From: Aeromonas schubertii | GTDB lineage: Bacteria > Pseudomonadota > Gammaproteobacteria > Enterobacterales > Aeromonadaceae | Length of the DNA: 64,000 nt | Assembly (NCBI RefSeq): GCF_000820105.1 | Contig: NZ_CDDB01000041.1 | Span: 1 to 64,000, forward strand | Direction: 5' to 3' | In this document: positions 44,318-52,687 of the stretch, piece by piece | Layout: each line of letters opens with the position of its first letter | How positions within the stretch are numbered: the first letter of the stretch is position 1 | Position numbers and translations under genes: made by a program | The notes under the pieces: model-generated | The model's input: the letters and a program-made list of their open reading frames with translations, nothing else | Databases searched by the model: none | Told to the model about the DNA's origin: nothing

Positions 44318-44393
44318 TGGTGCCGGAGACAGGAGTCGAACCTGCGACCTTCGCATTACGAATGCGCTGCTCTACCAACTGAGCTACACCGGC
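44318..44393 (-). tRNA. tRNA-Thr (CGT)
   Basis: 76-nt cloverleaf, acceptor GCCGGTG/CTCCGGC-type pairing, anticodon CGT in ATTCGTAAT, T-loop GGTTCGACTCC and encoded CCA. Confidence 0.95.
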
Positions 44394-44482
44394 AATGTTG
44401 CTAGATGATAGGAAAAAGCCATTGTGAGTCAATGGGTTGTTTGAAAAAACTTGACACGACCAAGGCTTTGGTCGCGTTTTGT

Positions 44483-45238
44483 TCAGCCATATTGGGTGCG
44501 CAGTGTATCAAACTCGGTGATCCGTGGGTGGCCTCGTTGCTCCAGAAATCCAAGCAGTGTCTCTGGCGTGCGGGCGAGCAAGCGATCGCGCGGGAACCCC
44601 GCTTCTTCTACCAGTCGTCGGCAGTGGTCGAAGTCCCCCAGCGTAAAGGCGACATGAGAGTCTGAGCCGAAGGCGAGCCAGGCACCGTGATCCCGGGCTG
44701 CCTCGACGATGGCTCGGCAATTGGACTCGCTGCCCTTGCGGGAGTGCTCGAAAGAGGAGTTGTTGACCTCAAGGGCTACCCGATGCTCGGCGGCGGCTCT
44801 GACCACGGCATCGATGTCGATGGGAAAAGCGGGATTGCCCGGATGGCTGATGATGTCGACCCTGCCGCTTCGTATCGCATTGATCATGGCGCGGGTGTGG
44901 CTGTCTTGGTCTCGGGGAGGGAAGACGGGCTCATGGAAGCCAGCCATAACCAGATCCAGCACCGGAAGGTAGTGGTCAGGGAAGTCGATATCCCCTGCCT
45001 CGTTTTTGATGTTGGCCTCGATCCCGCGCAGTATGCCCACGCCATCGATTACTCTTGGTAATACCCTCAGGTTAACGAAGTGCCAGTAGTGGGGGGCATC
45101 GGCCATCTCAGGACCGTGATCCGTAGTGGCAAACAGGGCGATCCCCTTGGCCTTGGCCACCGGCAGATAGTCATGGATGGTACTGTAGGCATGGGTGCTG
45201 GCGATAGTATGAGTATGGGTGTCAACCAGATACTTCAT
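44483..45238 (-). CDS. ycdX: PHP-family phosphatase YcdX
   Basis: 251 residues. PHP metal-site motifs: VDTHTHT (~5-11), [10 protein letters not shown] (~37), SHPGNP (~130) and [14 protein letters not shown] (~190). E. coli YcdX is a trinuclear-zinc phosphatase linked to swarming. I chose the ATG at 45238 with GGAGG 7 nt upstream. Confidence 0.92.
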   Translation of the reverse strand: MKYLVDTHTHTIASTHAYSTIHDYLPVAKAKGIALFATTDHGPEMADAPHYWHFVNLRVLPRVIDGVGILRGIEANIKNEAGDIDFPDHYLPVLDLVMAGFHEPVFPPRDQDSHTRAMINAIRSGRVDIISHPGNPAFPIDIDAVVRAAAEHRVALEVNNSSFEHSRKGSESNCRAIVEAARDHGAWLAFGSDSHVAFTLGDFDHCRRLVEEAGFPRDRLLARTPETLLGFLEQRGHPRITEFDTLRTQYG

Positions 45239-45281
45239 GGGGTTTCCTCCGCTGTGAAGGGCCAGCATAGCAAATGGCTTC

Positions 45282-45297
45282 TGGCTGAACCATTGCC
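45282..45297 (+). promoter_or_regulatory. sigma-54-like -24/-12 promoter
   Basis: TGGCTGAACCATTGCC contains TGGC and TTGC with the exact GG-N10-GC spacing of RpoN promoters; all eight core bases match. A chance match of this quality is expected about twice in 64 kb (both strands), but this one precedes a structured transcript and terminator. Confidence 0.4.
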
Positions 45298-45307
45298 ACA
45301 CCTTGTT

Positions 45308-45452
45308 ACAAATAGCACCAGGGCTGACACACTTGGCTGACGAGGAAAGGGGAGAATAGAAGCAGTTGAAGGGCTGCCTGAACCTCTTCAACTGAAGGTC
45401 AAGGGACAAGGCCTTCTCTTTCCCCACCGCCGTCACTACGGCGGTTTTTTTG
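45308..45452 (+). ncRNA. candidate structured sRNA upstream of ycdX
   Basis: A plus-strand intrinsic terminator (ACCGCCGT-CACT-ACGGCGGT, T7, 45426-45451) has no gene upstream, so it implies a noncoding transcript. Upstream are a 9-bp perfect hairpin CAGTTGAAG / CTTCAACTG (45363-45371, 45386-45394) and a longer-range pairing of GGAAA-GAGAA (about 45342-45356) with TTCTC-TTTCC (about 45414-45425). The 5' end is set by the sigma-54-like promoter and is uncertain. Several GGA motifs could bind CsrA. No homologue recognised. Confidence 0.5.
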
Positions 45453-45470
45453 CTTCAGTGGCATCAAGGC

Positions 45471-45531
45471 AAAAAAAAGCCCAACTAACACAGGGAAGGT
45501 TGGGCAAAGACTAATGCTTAATTGCAGTGGC
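45471..45531 (-). ncRNA. RybB-like sigma-E-dependent sRNA, predicted porin repressor
   Basis: Predicted 61-nt RNA beginning GCCACTGCAATTAAGC. Its first eight bases equal the conserved 5' seed of enteric RybB (GCCACUGC, from memory), an Hfq-dependent sigma-E sRNA that silences porin mRNAs. The 3' end is an intrinsic terminator with stem GCCCAAC / GTTGGGC, 13-nt loop and U8, the layout of Hfq-binding sRNAs. The promoter is sigma-E-like with correct spacing to base 1. Both the 5' region and the loop are complementary to the porin leader at 20015-20058; two of the three substitutions preserve pairing as G-U. Length is shorter than RybB (~80 nt), and beyond the seed it is unlike it. Confidence 0.72.
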
Positions 45532-45537
45532 ATAGAT

Positions 45538-45565
45538 ATAGACTGTGGCTGCGTCACAAAGTTCA
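45538..45565 (-). promoter_or_regulatory. sigma-E-type promoter of the RybB-like sRNA
   Basis: Minus strand: TGAACTT (45565-45559), 16-nt spacer, TCTAT (45542-45538), then 6 nt to the predicted first base. RpoE consensus is GGAACTT with a ~16-nt spacer and TC-rich -10 (TCTAA/TCTGA/TCAAA). Confidence 0.65.
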
Positions 45566-45576
45566 AAAAAACATTT

Positions 45577-45593
45577 TGTTAATCGCATTAACA
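45577..45593. promoter_or_regulatory. palindrome between divergent promoters
   Basis: TGTTAATCGCATTAACA, a perfect 7-bp inverted repeat with a 3-bp centre, lies upstream of the sRNA promoter and of the psrA promoter. It looks like a transcription-factor site; the factor is not identified. Confidence 0.5.
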
Positions 45594-45598
45594 CTCTC

Positions 45599-45643
45599 TT
45601 GACATGATTAGGCGTGAAACGTACTTTTTAAACATCTGTTTAA
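45599..45643 (+). promoter_or_regulatory. psrA promoter with PsrA-type operator
   Basis: TTGACA (45599-45604), 17 nt, TACTTT (45622-45627). The palindrome TTAAACATCTGTTTAA (45628-45643) directly after the -10 contains AAAC-N4-GTTT, the core of the PsrA operator known from Pseudomonas. It would cover the start site, predicting autorepression relieved by long-chain fatty acids. Confidence 0.7.
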
Positions 45644-45655
45644 GAGGGCGTTTTT

Positions 45656-46309
45656 GTGAGTAAGACCGACACCAAACACCGAATTCTCGACGCGGCCGAG
45701 GTGCTCTTCGCCGAGCGCGGTTTCGCCGATACCTCTCTGCGCCTCATTACGGGGGAGGCTGATGTCAACCTGGCTTCGGTCAACTATCACTTCGGATCCA
45801 AGAAAGAGCTGATCCAGGCTGTGCTGGATCGCTATCTCAGCCTTTTTATGCCCCGTCTCGATACGCAGCTTTCGCGTTTGCAGCAACGGGATGAGGTGAC
45901 CCTGCTCGAGGTATTTGAGGCCTTCGTTGAGCCTCTGATGTCCCTGACCGAGGTGCGCGGCAACGGGCCAACGCTATTTATGCAATTGCTCGGACGTGGC
46001 TATATCGACAGTCAGGGTCACCTACGCCGTTTCATTACTACCCACTACGGGGAGGTGATGGGTCGCATCTCTGGCTCCATCTCCCGCGCCAATCCGGCGC
46101 TCTCGCCGGCGGATCTCTTCTGGCGTCTTCATTTTACCCTGGGCACCGTCGTCTTCACCATGGCCTCGGCCGATGCACTGCGTGACATCGCCCAGGCCGA
46201 TTTTGGCCAGCAGCTCGATGTGGAAGGGCTGGTGCGTAACGTTATTCCTTACCTGGCGGCCGGGGTCGGTGCGCCAGTGGAATCGGCCAGGCTCTCCCTG
46301 GCCGGCTAA
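45656..46309 (+). CDS. psrA: TetR-family regulator, PsrA-like
   Basis: 217 residues. N-terminal HTH (~8-50, FAERGFADTSLRLITGEADV, split: ERGFADTSLRLI then ASVNYHFGSKKEL) and a helical ligand domain. PsrA proteins bind fatty acids and control beta-oxidation genes. It lies 48 bp upstream of fadE on the same strand and has a PsrA-type operator at its promoter, so it probably controls psrA-fadE. Start GTG 45656 with GAGGG 7 nt upstream. Confidence 0.86.
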   Translation: MSKTDTKHRILDAAEVLFAERGFADTSLRLITGEADVNLASVNYHFGSKKELIQAVLDRYLSLFMPRLDTQLSRLQQRDEVTLLEVFEAFVEPLMSLTEVRGNGPTLFMQLLGRGYIDSQGHLRRFITTHYGEVMGRISGSISRANPALSPADLFWRLHFTLGTVVFTMASADALRDIAQADFGQQLDVEGLVRNVIPYLAAGVGAPVESARLSLAG

Positions 46310-46357
46310 CAACCACAACAATGTCAACGGAACTGTGAAATAGAAGGAATGGAAATC

Positions 46358-48685
46358 ATGACCACATTGCTACTCCTGCTGGTCCTGGCGGTCGCCGTAG
46401 TGCTGGGCGTACCCTCACTGCGCAAGCAGTGGGTGACCCGCCCGGTATTTGGCATCTTCAAGAAGATACTGCCCCCCCTGTCGGCGACCGAGCGCGAAGC
46501 CATGGAAGCGGGCTCGGTCTGGTGGGACGGGGAGCTGTTTCGCGGCAACCCGGACTGGAAAAAACTGCACGGTTACGGCAAGGCCGAGCTGAGCGCCGAT
46601 GAGCAGGCGTTTATCGACAATCAGGTCGAGACGCTGCTCGCCATGATCGACGACTTCAAGATAGTCAACGAAACCAAGGAGCTGCCGGAGGAGGTGTGGG
46701 ATTACCTCAAGAAAGAGGGGTTCTTCTCTTTGATTATCCCCAAGAGTTATGGTGGGCGTGAATTTTCGGCCATCGCCAACTCCACCATAGTCACCCGTAT
46801 TGCCACCAAGAGCCTGAGCGTGGCGGTTACCGTGATGGTACCGAACTCTCTCGGCCCGGGTGAGCTCTTGATGCACTATGGCACTGAGGAGCAGAAGAAC
46901 TTCTGGCTGCCGGGTCTGGCCAATGGCAAGGAGATCCCCTGCTTCGCCCTGACCGGTCCCGAGGCGGGCTCCGATGCCGGCTCTATTCCGGATAAAGGCA
47001 TCGTCTGCAAGGGCGAATATCAGGGTAAAGAGGTGCTCGGGATTCGCCTCAACTGGAACAAGCGCTACATTACCTTGGCACCGCGTGCCACCGTGCTGGG
47101 CCTGGCCTTCAAGCTCTACGACCCGGATCACCTGATGGGGGATAAAGAGGAGCTCGGCATCACCTGCGCCCTGATCCCGAGCAGTCACCCGGGTGTGCGT
47201 GTCGGTGATCGCCACTATCCCATGGGGCTGGCCTTCCTCAATGGCCCCACCTTCGGCAAGGATGTCTTCATCCCCCTCGACTGGATCATCGGTGGCCCTG
47301 ACTTTGCCGGTCGTGGTTGGCGCATGCTGGTCGAGTGTCTCTCCGCCGGTCGTGGTATCTCGTTGCCGGCGCTCGGCACCGCCTGTGGCCACATGGCGAG
47401 CCGTACTACCAGTGCCTACGCCTATGTACGCAAGCAATTTGGTATGTCCATCGGCAAGTTCGAGGGGATCCAGGAAGCCCTGGCCCGCATCGGTGGTCTG
47501 ACCTATCAACTGGAAGGGGCTCGTCGCATGACGGCCGGCTCCCTGGATCTCGGCCAGGCGCCGGCCATCGTCACCGCCATCTCCAAATACCACATGACCG
47601 AGATGGCCCGTCAGATCATCGACGACTCCATGGATATCCACGCCGGTCGTGCCATCCAGCTTGGTCCCAAGAACTATACCGGCTATGCCTATCTGGGGAT
47701 CCCGGTGGCCATCACGGTGGAAGGGGCCAACATCCTGACCCGTAACCTGATGATCTTCGGCCAGGGCGCCACCCGTTGCCATCCCTATGTGTTTGGCGAG
47801 ATGGAGGCGGCTGCCGATCCGGACTTCGAGCGCGGTCTCGAGAAGTTTGACGGTCTGCTGATGAAGCATATCGCCTTCGGTACCGGCAACTTCTTTGGCT
47901 CCCTGTTCCAGGGACTGACGCTGGGGCAACTCAACACGGCGCCAGTCGCCGGCGAGACCGCCCGTTACTACAAGCAGCTGACCCGTATGAGTAAGGGGCT
48001 GGCCCTGTGTGCCGACATCTCCATGCTGATGCTGGGGGGCGATCTCAAGCGCAAGGAGATGATCTCCGCGCGTCTGGGCGACGTATTGAGCCACCTCTAT
48101 CTGGCCTCCGCCACCCTCAAGCACTATGAGGATCAGGGGCGTATGGTGGCCGATCTGCCGTTCGTTCAGTATGCGGTAGAGCGTAATCTCTATCTCATCG
48201 GCAAGGCGTTTGACGGCTTCTTCCAGAACTTCCCAAACAAGGTGGTCGGTATGGTGCTCAAGCGGGTGGTCTTCCCGTTTGGTATCGGTTACCGCATGCC
48301 GGGTGACGATCGCTGCCACGCCATCTGCGAGGCCATGATGAAGCCGGGTGATTTGCGCGACCGCCTCTCGGCCCTCTGCTATGTGGGCAAGGATGAGGCC
48401 GATCCCATCGGCTTGATGGAGCGTGCCTTCCTGGCCATGAGCGCCGTGCAGCCCTTCGAGAAGAAGTTGGCACAGGCCCAGAAAGAGGGGCGTCTGCCCC
48501 GCAAGCTCCCCTTCGCCGAGCTGCTGCTGGCTGCCGAGGAGAAGGGCGTGCTGAGTGCCGACGAGGTGGCCAGGCTGCGTGCCGCCGAGGCCCTGCGCTA
48601 CGAGGCGATCCAGGTGGATCACTTCGAGCCGGGGGTGCTGGAGGGAACTCCCCTCGAGGGGACCAGTCTCAACGACGCGGCCTGA
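46358..48685 (+). CDS. fadE: acyl-CoA dehydrogenase FadE
   Basis: 775 residues, inner-membrane-associated: N-terminal hydrophobic helix (~2-18) followed by a FadE-type acyl-CoA dehydrogenase (~75-480) and the long C-terminal FadE extension (to ~770). FAD and substrate regions include CFALTGPEAGSDAGSIPDKG (split: FALTGPEAGSDAGS) and the catalytic-glutamate area ITVEGANILTRNLM (~455). It carries out the first step of beta-oxidation. I chose ATG 46358 because AAGGA lies 9 nt before it and directly abuts the earlier ATG 46349. Confidence 0.95.
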   Translation: MTTLLLLLVLAVAVVLGVPSLRKQWVTRPVFGIFKKILPPLSATEREAMEAGSVWWDGELFRGNPDWKKLHGYGKAELSADEQAFIDNQVETLLAMIDDFKIVNETKELPEEVWDYLKKEGFFSLIIPKSYGGREFSAIANSTIVTRIATKSLSVAVTVMVPNSLGPGELLMHYGTEEQKNFWLPGLANGKEIPCFALTGPEAGSDAGSIPDKGIVCKGEYQGKEVLGIRLNWNKRYITLAPRATVLGLAFKLYDPDHLMGDKEELGITCALIPSSHPGVRVGDRHYPMGLAFLNGPTFGKDVFIPLDWIIGGPDFAGRGWRMLVECLSAGRGISLPALGTACGHMASRTTSAYAYVRKQFGMSIGKFEGIQEALARIGGLTYQLEGARRMTAGSLDLGQAPAIVTAISKYHMTEMARQIIDDSMDIHAGRAIQLGPKNYTGYAYLGIPVAITVEGANILTRNLMIFGQGATRCHPYVFGEMEAAADPDFERGLEKFDGLLMKHIAFGTGNFFGSLFQGLTLGQLNTAPVAGETARYYKQLTRMSKGLALCADISMLMLGGDLKRKEMISARLGDVLSHLYLASATLKHYEDQGRMVADLPFVQYAVERNLYLIGKAFDGFFQNFPNKVVGMVLKRVVFPFGIGYRMPGDDRCHAICEAMMKPGDLRDRLSALCYVGKDEADPIGLMERAFLAMSAVQPFEKKLAQAQKEGRLPRKLPFAELLLAAEEKGVLSADEVARLRAAEALRYEAIQVDHFEPGVLEGTPLEGTSLNDAA

Positions 48686-48700
48686 GCGGGCCGATGATAA

Positions 48701-48723
48701 AAAGGGCGCCATCGGCGCCCTTT
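48701..48723. terminator. bidirectional terminator between fadE and pykA
   Basis: AAAGGGCGCC-ATC-GGCGCCCTTT between convergent genes, U-rich on both sides. Confidence 0.85.
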
Positions 48724-48744
48724 GTCATTGCATCGCGAGGAGCA

Positions 48745-50184
48745 TTACTCCACCACCATCACCTTGCAGGTATTGGTGCTGCCGACGGTTTCCATCTTGT
48801 CACCGTGGGTGAGCAGGACCATGTCGCCGCTTTGCAGCAGTCCCTTGGCCTTGAGCACATCCAGTGCGTCGCGGCAGATCTCGTAGACCGGCTTGGTCTC
48901 ATCCCCGTCAAACAACACCGGGGTCACACCGCGGTAGAGGTTGGTCCAGGCCAGGGTGCGGCCATGGGGGGAGAGGGCGAAGATGGGCAGGCCGGAGCTG
49001 ATACGCGACATCAGCAGCGGGGTGGTGCCAGACTCGGTCAGTGCCACGATAGCCTTGACCCCTTGCAGGTGATTGGCGGCATACATGGTCGACATGGCGA
49101 CCGTCTCCTCCACCGAGGTGAAGGTGTAGTTCATGCGGTGATTGGAGACGTTGAGGCTGGGATGTTTCTCTGCGCCCACACAGACGCTGGCCATGGCATT
49201 GACGGTCTCGATGGGGAAGCTGCCTGCCGCCGTTTCGGCGGAGAGCATAACGGCATCGGTGCCGTCGAGCACGGCGTTGGCCACATCCATTACCTCGGCA
49301 CGGGTCGGCAGCGGGGCATTGATCATGGACTCCATCATCTGGGTGGCGGTGATGACCACACGGTTGAGGCGACGGGAGAAGCGGATCAGCTTCTTCTGCA
49401 CACCGACCAGTTCGGGATCGCCGATCTCGACACCCAGATCGCCACGGGCCACCATCACGGCATCGGCACCGAGGATGATATCTTCCATCGCCTCGTCGGT
49501 GGCGACGGTCTCGGCACGCTCGACCTTGGCCACTATCTTGGCGTCGCAACCGGCCTCGCGGGCCAGCTCGCGGGCATAACGCAGATCATCGCCGCTGCGC
49601 GGGAAGGAGACGGCCAGGTAGTCAACCCCCATGCGAGCGGCGGTCTTGATATCTTCCTTGTCTTTGGCGGTCAGGGCCGGAGCGGAGAGGCCACCCCCCT
49701 TCTTGTTGATCCCCTTGTTGTTGGAGAGGGGACCGGCGACGGTGACTGTGGTGTGAATGCGGGAGCCTTCGACGCGCTCGACCTTGAGTTGTACACGGCC
49801 GTCGTCGAGCAGCAGGATGTCGCCCGGCACCACGTCCTTGGGCAGCTCTTTATAGTCGATCCCGACCTGCTCCTGAGTGCCTTCTCCCTTGCCAAGGGTG
49901 CCGTCGAGTACAAACTGATCACCGATGGCCAGATAGATCTTGCCGTCCTTGAAGGTGGACACCCGGATCTTGGGGCCCTGCAGATCACCCAGAATGGCCA
50001 CATGACGACCCAACGAGGCGGCGATCTCACGCACCCGATTGGCTCGCTCGATGTGATCTTCCGGGGTGCCGTGGGAGAAGTTCATCCGTACCATATCGGC
50101 ACCGGCCTTGATGATGCCTTCGAGGATCCCCTCGCGGTCGGTGGCCGGACCCAGAGTGGTCACGATTTTAGTACGTCTAGCCAT
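48745..50184 (-). CDS. pykA: pyruvate kinase II
   Basis: 479 residues, very close to E. coli PykA. Catalytic regions: [12 protein letters not shown] (~34), VAKVERAE (~218), [18 protein letters not shown] (~240, Mg site) and [11 protein letters not shown] (~275). Converts PEP and ADP to pyruvate and ATP; the PykA type is AMP/sugar-phosphate activated rather than by FBP. Start ATG 50184 has GGAG upstream. Next to hexR, which controls central carbon genes. Confidence 0.97.
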   Translation of the reverse strand: MARRTKIVTTLGPATDREGILEGIIKAGADMVRMNFSHGTPEDHIERANRVREIAASLGRHVAILGDLQGPKIRVSTFKDGKIYLAIGDQFVLDGTLGKGEGTQEQVGIDYKELPKDVVPGDILLLDDGRVQLKVERVEGSRIHTTVTVAGPLSNNKGINKKGGGLSAPALTAKDKEDIKTAARMGVDYLAVSFPRSGDDLRYARELAREAGCDAKIVAKVERAETVATDEAMEDIILGADAVMVARGDLGVEIGDPELVGVQKKLIRFSRRLNRVVITATQMMESMINAPLPTRAEVMDVANAVLDGTDAVMLSAETAAGSFPIETVNAMASVCVGAEKHPSLNVSNHRMNYTFTSVEETVAMSTMYAANHLQGVKAIVALTESGTTPLLMSRISSGLPIFALSPHGRTLAWTNLYRGVTPVLFDGDETKPVYEICRDALDVLKAKGLLQSGDMVLLTHGDKMETVGSTNTCKVMVVE

Positions 50185-50273
50185 GAGAAAACTCCATTAG
50201 GATGAGAGAAAACGGACGGTGTGCACAGCGCGAGGCTGTCCTTACCATACACCAGGGTGGGGCAAAAAACGAA

Positions 50274-50295
50274 AACAGGGGCCTGGGCCCCTGTT
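50274..50295 (-). terminator. intrinsic terminator of hexR
   Basis: AACAGGGGCC / GGCCCCTGTT stem followed on the minus strand by TTCGTTTTTTG. Confidence 0.85.
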
Positions 50296-50299
50296 CTCA

Positions 50300-51154
50300 T
50301 CAGGATGAGCTGGAGTTGTCAAAGCGGGATTCACGTAACCCCTCTTTGACCTTTTTTAGATTTTCGCGAAACTTCATGCCCCGGCGCAGGGTGAAGCCGG
50401 TGGCCAGCACATCGATGAGGGCCAGCTGGGCGATGCGCGAAGCCATGGGCATATAGACATCGGTGTCTTCCGGCACGTCCATGGAGAGCACCAGGTTGCA
50501 CTCCCGCGCCAGGGGGGAGTCCTTGGCGGTCATACCGATAACGGTGGCGTCGTTTTCCCGGGCCAGGGCGGCGATCTCGACCAGTGCCTTGGTGCGGCCG
50601 GTATGAGAGATAAGCACCACCACATCACCTTCCGAGCTGTTGATGCAGCTCATGCGCATCATGACGATGTCATCGAAGCAGACCACAGGAATATTGAAGC
50701 GGAAGAACTTGTTCTGGGCGTCACGGGCGACGGCGCTGGAGGCGCCGAGGCCGAAGAAGCTGATCTTCTTGGACTGGGTCAGGATGTCGACACAGCGATT
50801 GATGACGCCGGTATCCAGGCTGTTTTTGGCCGCATCGAGGCAGGCCATGGTGGACTCAAAAATCTTGGAGGTATAGGCATCCGGACCATCTTCGGCCTCT
50901 ACGTGGCGATTCACATAGGGGGTACCGTTGGCGAGGCTCTGGGCCAGATGCAGCTTGAAGTCGGGGAATCCCTTGGTGTCCAGGCGGCGGCAGAAGCGGT
51001 TGACGGTCGGCTCGCTCACGTCGGCCATCTTGGCCAGGGCGGCAATGCTGGAGTGAATGGCCGTCTGGGGGGAGGCCAGAATCACCTCGGCAACCTTGCG
51101 CTCCGATTTACTGAAACTTTCCAAGTTTTTGGTAATTTTTTCGAGGGTATTCAT
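50300..51154 (-). CDS. hexR: RpiR-family regulator HexR
   Basis: 284 residues. N-terminal HTH (~1-75, MADVSEPTVNRFCRRL) and a SIS sugar-phosphate-binding domain (~120-250, FFGLGASSAVARDAQNKF and VVLISHTGRTKALVE). HexR represses glycolysis and Entner-Doudoroff genes and is released by KDPG. The neighbours pykA and glk are typical targets. Start ATG 51154; the frame allows three more codons upstream. Confidence 0.93.
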   Translation of the reverse strand: MNTLEKITKNLESFSKSERKVAEVILASPQTAIHSSIAALAKMADVSEPTVNRFCRRLDTKGFPDFKLHLAQSLANGTPYVNRHVEAEDGPDAYTSKIFESTMACLDAAKNSLDTGVINRCVDILTQSKKISFFGLGASSAVARDAQNKFFRFNIPVVCFDDIVMMRMSCINSSEGDVVVLISHTGRTKALVEIAALARENDATVIGMTAKDSPLARECNLVLSMDVPEDTDVYMPMASRIAQLALIDVLATGFTLRRGMKFRENLKKVKEGLRESRFDNSSSS

Positions 51155-51497
51155 CATCACCACCAGGTTTTTTGTAACTTAGCTTCAGTGTCTTTGCACT
51201 GATAGACAGCTCATGCACGGATTCCAATTGTGCAACGACTATACATGACAAGCAGTTATGCGCCCTAATTGCGGTCATGTAAAGTATGACCCATGTCTAA
51301 TAATTTCTTTCAAGATCCCCTGAGTACCCATTGAAACCCTGAAAGCGGTTACAAATGTAGCAAACTAACCACATTGTGACCCAGTGCACGTTTGTGTCGA
51401 GCCAGATCCCGTAACTCCCTATCAGAGGGGTAGAATGACCCCATAACAAGAGAGGCGCGCCGGCGCCTTGCACCATCTGTAACGAAGGAGTTTTATC
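51155..51497. other. hexR-glk intergenic region
   Basis: 343 bp of divergent promoter region, AT-rich for this replicon. It contains a 6-bp inverted repeat CATGAC / GTCATG around 51245-51280. No clear HexR box (TGTA-N-TACA type) or promoter pair that I can defend. Confidence 0.5.
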
Positions 51498-52469
51498 ATG
51501 CAGCAGACCCATGCCCTGGTAGGCGATGTGGGGGGGACCAATGCCCGCCTGGCGTTATGTGAACTGGCCAGCGGTGCCATCAGCCACAGCCGAACCTTCT
51601 CCGGGGCCGATCATCCCAGCCTCGAGGCGGTGATTCGCCTCTATCTCGAAGAGACCGACCAGGCTGTCAGTCAGGCCTGTATCGCTATCGCCTGTCCTGT
51701 CCAGGGGGACTGGGTGGCCATGACCAACCACAGCTGGGAGTTCTCCATCGAGGAGATGCGCCACAATCTGGGGCTTGAGAAGCTATTTGTGATCAACGAT
51801 TTCACTGCCGTCTCCATGGCGATTCCGGTACTGGCTGAGTCAGACCGCATCCAGATCGGTGGTGGCGAGCCCCAGGCCGGCAAACCTGTCGCCATCTATG
51901 GTGCCGGCACCGGTCTCGGTGTGGCTCACCTTATCCAGGCCAATGGTGAGTGGATTAGCCTGCCCGGCGAAGGGGGTCATGTGGATTTCTCTTCCAACTG
52001 TGAAGAGGAGGATGCAGTCCTTCAGGTCATGCGCGGTGAACTGGGCCATGTCTCGGCCGAGCGTTTCCTCTCGGGGCCTGGTCTGGTCAACCTCTATCGC
52101 GGCCTGGTCAAGTCTGATGGACGTGAGCCCGAGGCGTTGGAGCCCAAGGAGATCACAGAGCGGGCCCTGGCCGATAGTTGTCTCGATTGTCGTCGTACGC
52201 TGAGCCTATTCTGCGTTTTGATGGGACGCTTTGGTGGCAATCTGGCCCTCAACATGGGTACCTTCGGCGGCGTCTATATCGCCGGTGGCATAGTGCCGCG
52301 TTTTCAGGAGTTTTTCCTGGGGTCTGGATTTCGGGTGGCCTTCGAGGACAAGGGGCGTTTCAAGTCCTACCTGCACCCCATTCCGGTGTTTCTCATTACT
52401 CATGAAGGGCCCGGCCTGCTGGGCGCGGGGGCCTATCTGCGCCAGTCGCTGGGGTATCGTCTCTGCTGA
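51498..52469 (+). CDS. glk: glucokinase
   Basis: 323 residues of the bacterial glucokinase (Glk) family: phosphate-binding [14 protein letters not shown] at the N-terminus, NHSWEFS (~76), [12 protein letters not shown] (~99, catalytic Asp), [14 protein letters not shown] (~132) and the zinc-free GGEGGHVDF-like site [12 protein letters not shown] (~154). Start ATG 51498 with AAGGAG 8 nt upstream. Terminator about 130 nt past the stop. Confidence 0.95.
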   Translation: MQQTHALVGDVGGTNARLALCELASGAISHSRTFSGADHPSLEAVIRLYLEETDQAVSQACIAIACPVQGDWVAMTNHSWEFSIEEMRHNLGLEKLFVINDFTAVSMAIPVLAESDRIQIGGGEPQAGKPVAIYGAGTGLGVAHLIQANGEWISLPGEGGHVDFSSNCEEEDAVLQVMRGELGHVSAERFLSGPGLVNLYRGLVKSDGREPEALEPKEITERALADSCLDCRRTLSLFCVLMGRFGGNLALNMGTFGGVYIAGGIVPRFQEFFLGSGFRVAFEDKGRFKSYLHPIPVFLITHEGPGLLGAGAYLRQSLGYRLC

Positions 52470-52598
52470 TTCAGGCAAGGTTCAGTGTCGGTGATCTACT
52501 CTATTTCCCGCACCCAAGACAGGTCGAGTCCAAATGGAATTTGGTGACGCCTGTCATCCGCTGGGTTGCGTTGTCACCTGACAAGCCTGAACTGTTTC

Positions 52599-52622
52599 AC
52601 CGGCCTTATTGGCCGGTTTTTT
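52599..52622 (+). terminator. intrinsic terminator downstream of glk
   Basis: ACCGGCC-TTATT-GGCCGGT followed by T7. The ~130-nt glk 3' UTR also holds GGTGAC / GTCACC. Confidence 0.9.
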
Positions 52623-52645
52623 TTATGCTCGACGTTAGTCCATAA

Positions 52646-52670
52646 AAAAAGCCGACACTCAGTGTCGGCT
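52646..52670 (-). terminator. intrinsic terminator of ahpF
   Basis: AGCCGACACT / AGTGTCGGCT followed on the minus strand by TTTTTTATGG, 18 nt past the ahpF stop. Confidence 0.9.
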
Positions 52671-52687
52671 TATTGTTTTTGGTGCTA

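Noticed and set aside
45544-45558. CRP site (TGTGG-N5-TCACA) in the sRNA promoter
   Set aside because: CRP needs a 6-bp spacer between TGTGA and TCACA; this has 5 and lies inside the sigma-E spacer.
46415-48712. 765-codon open frame antisense to fadE (and similar long frames antisense to pykA, ytfL, sulP and dinG)
   Set aside because: GC-rich codon bias leaves antisense frames open. The sense genes have clear family motifs and ribosome sites; the antisense products are low-complexity His/Gly/Gln-rich and have none.
52470-52622. 3' UTR-derived sRNA after glk
   Set aside because: There is a good terminator and one inverted repeat, but no internal promoter or processing signal I could defend.
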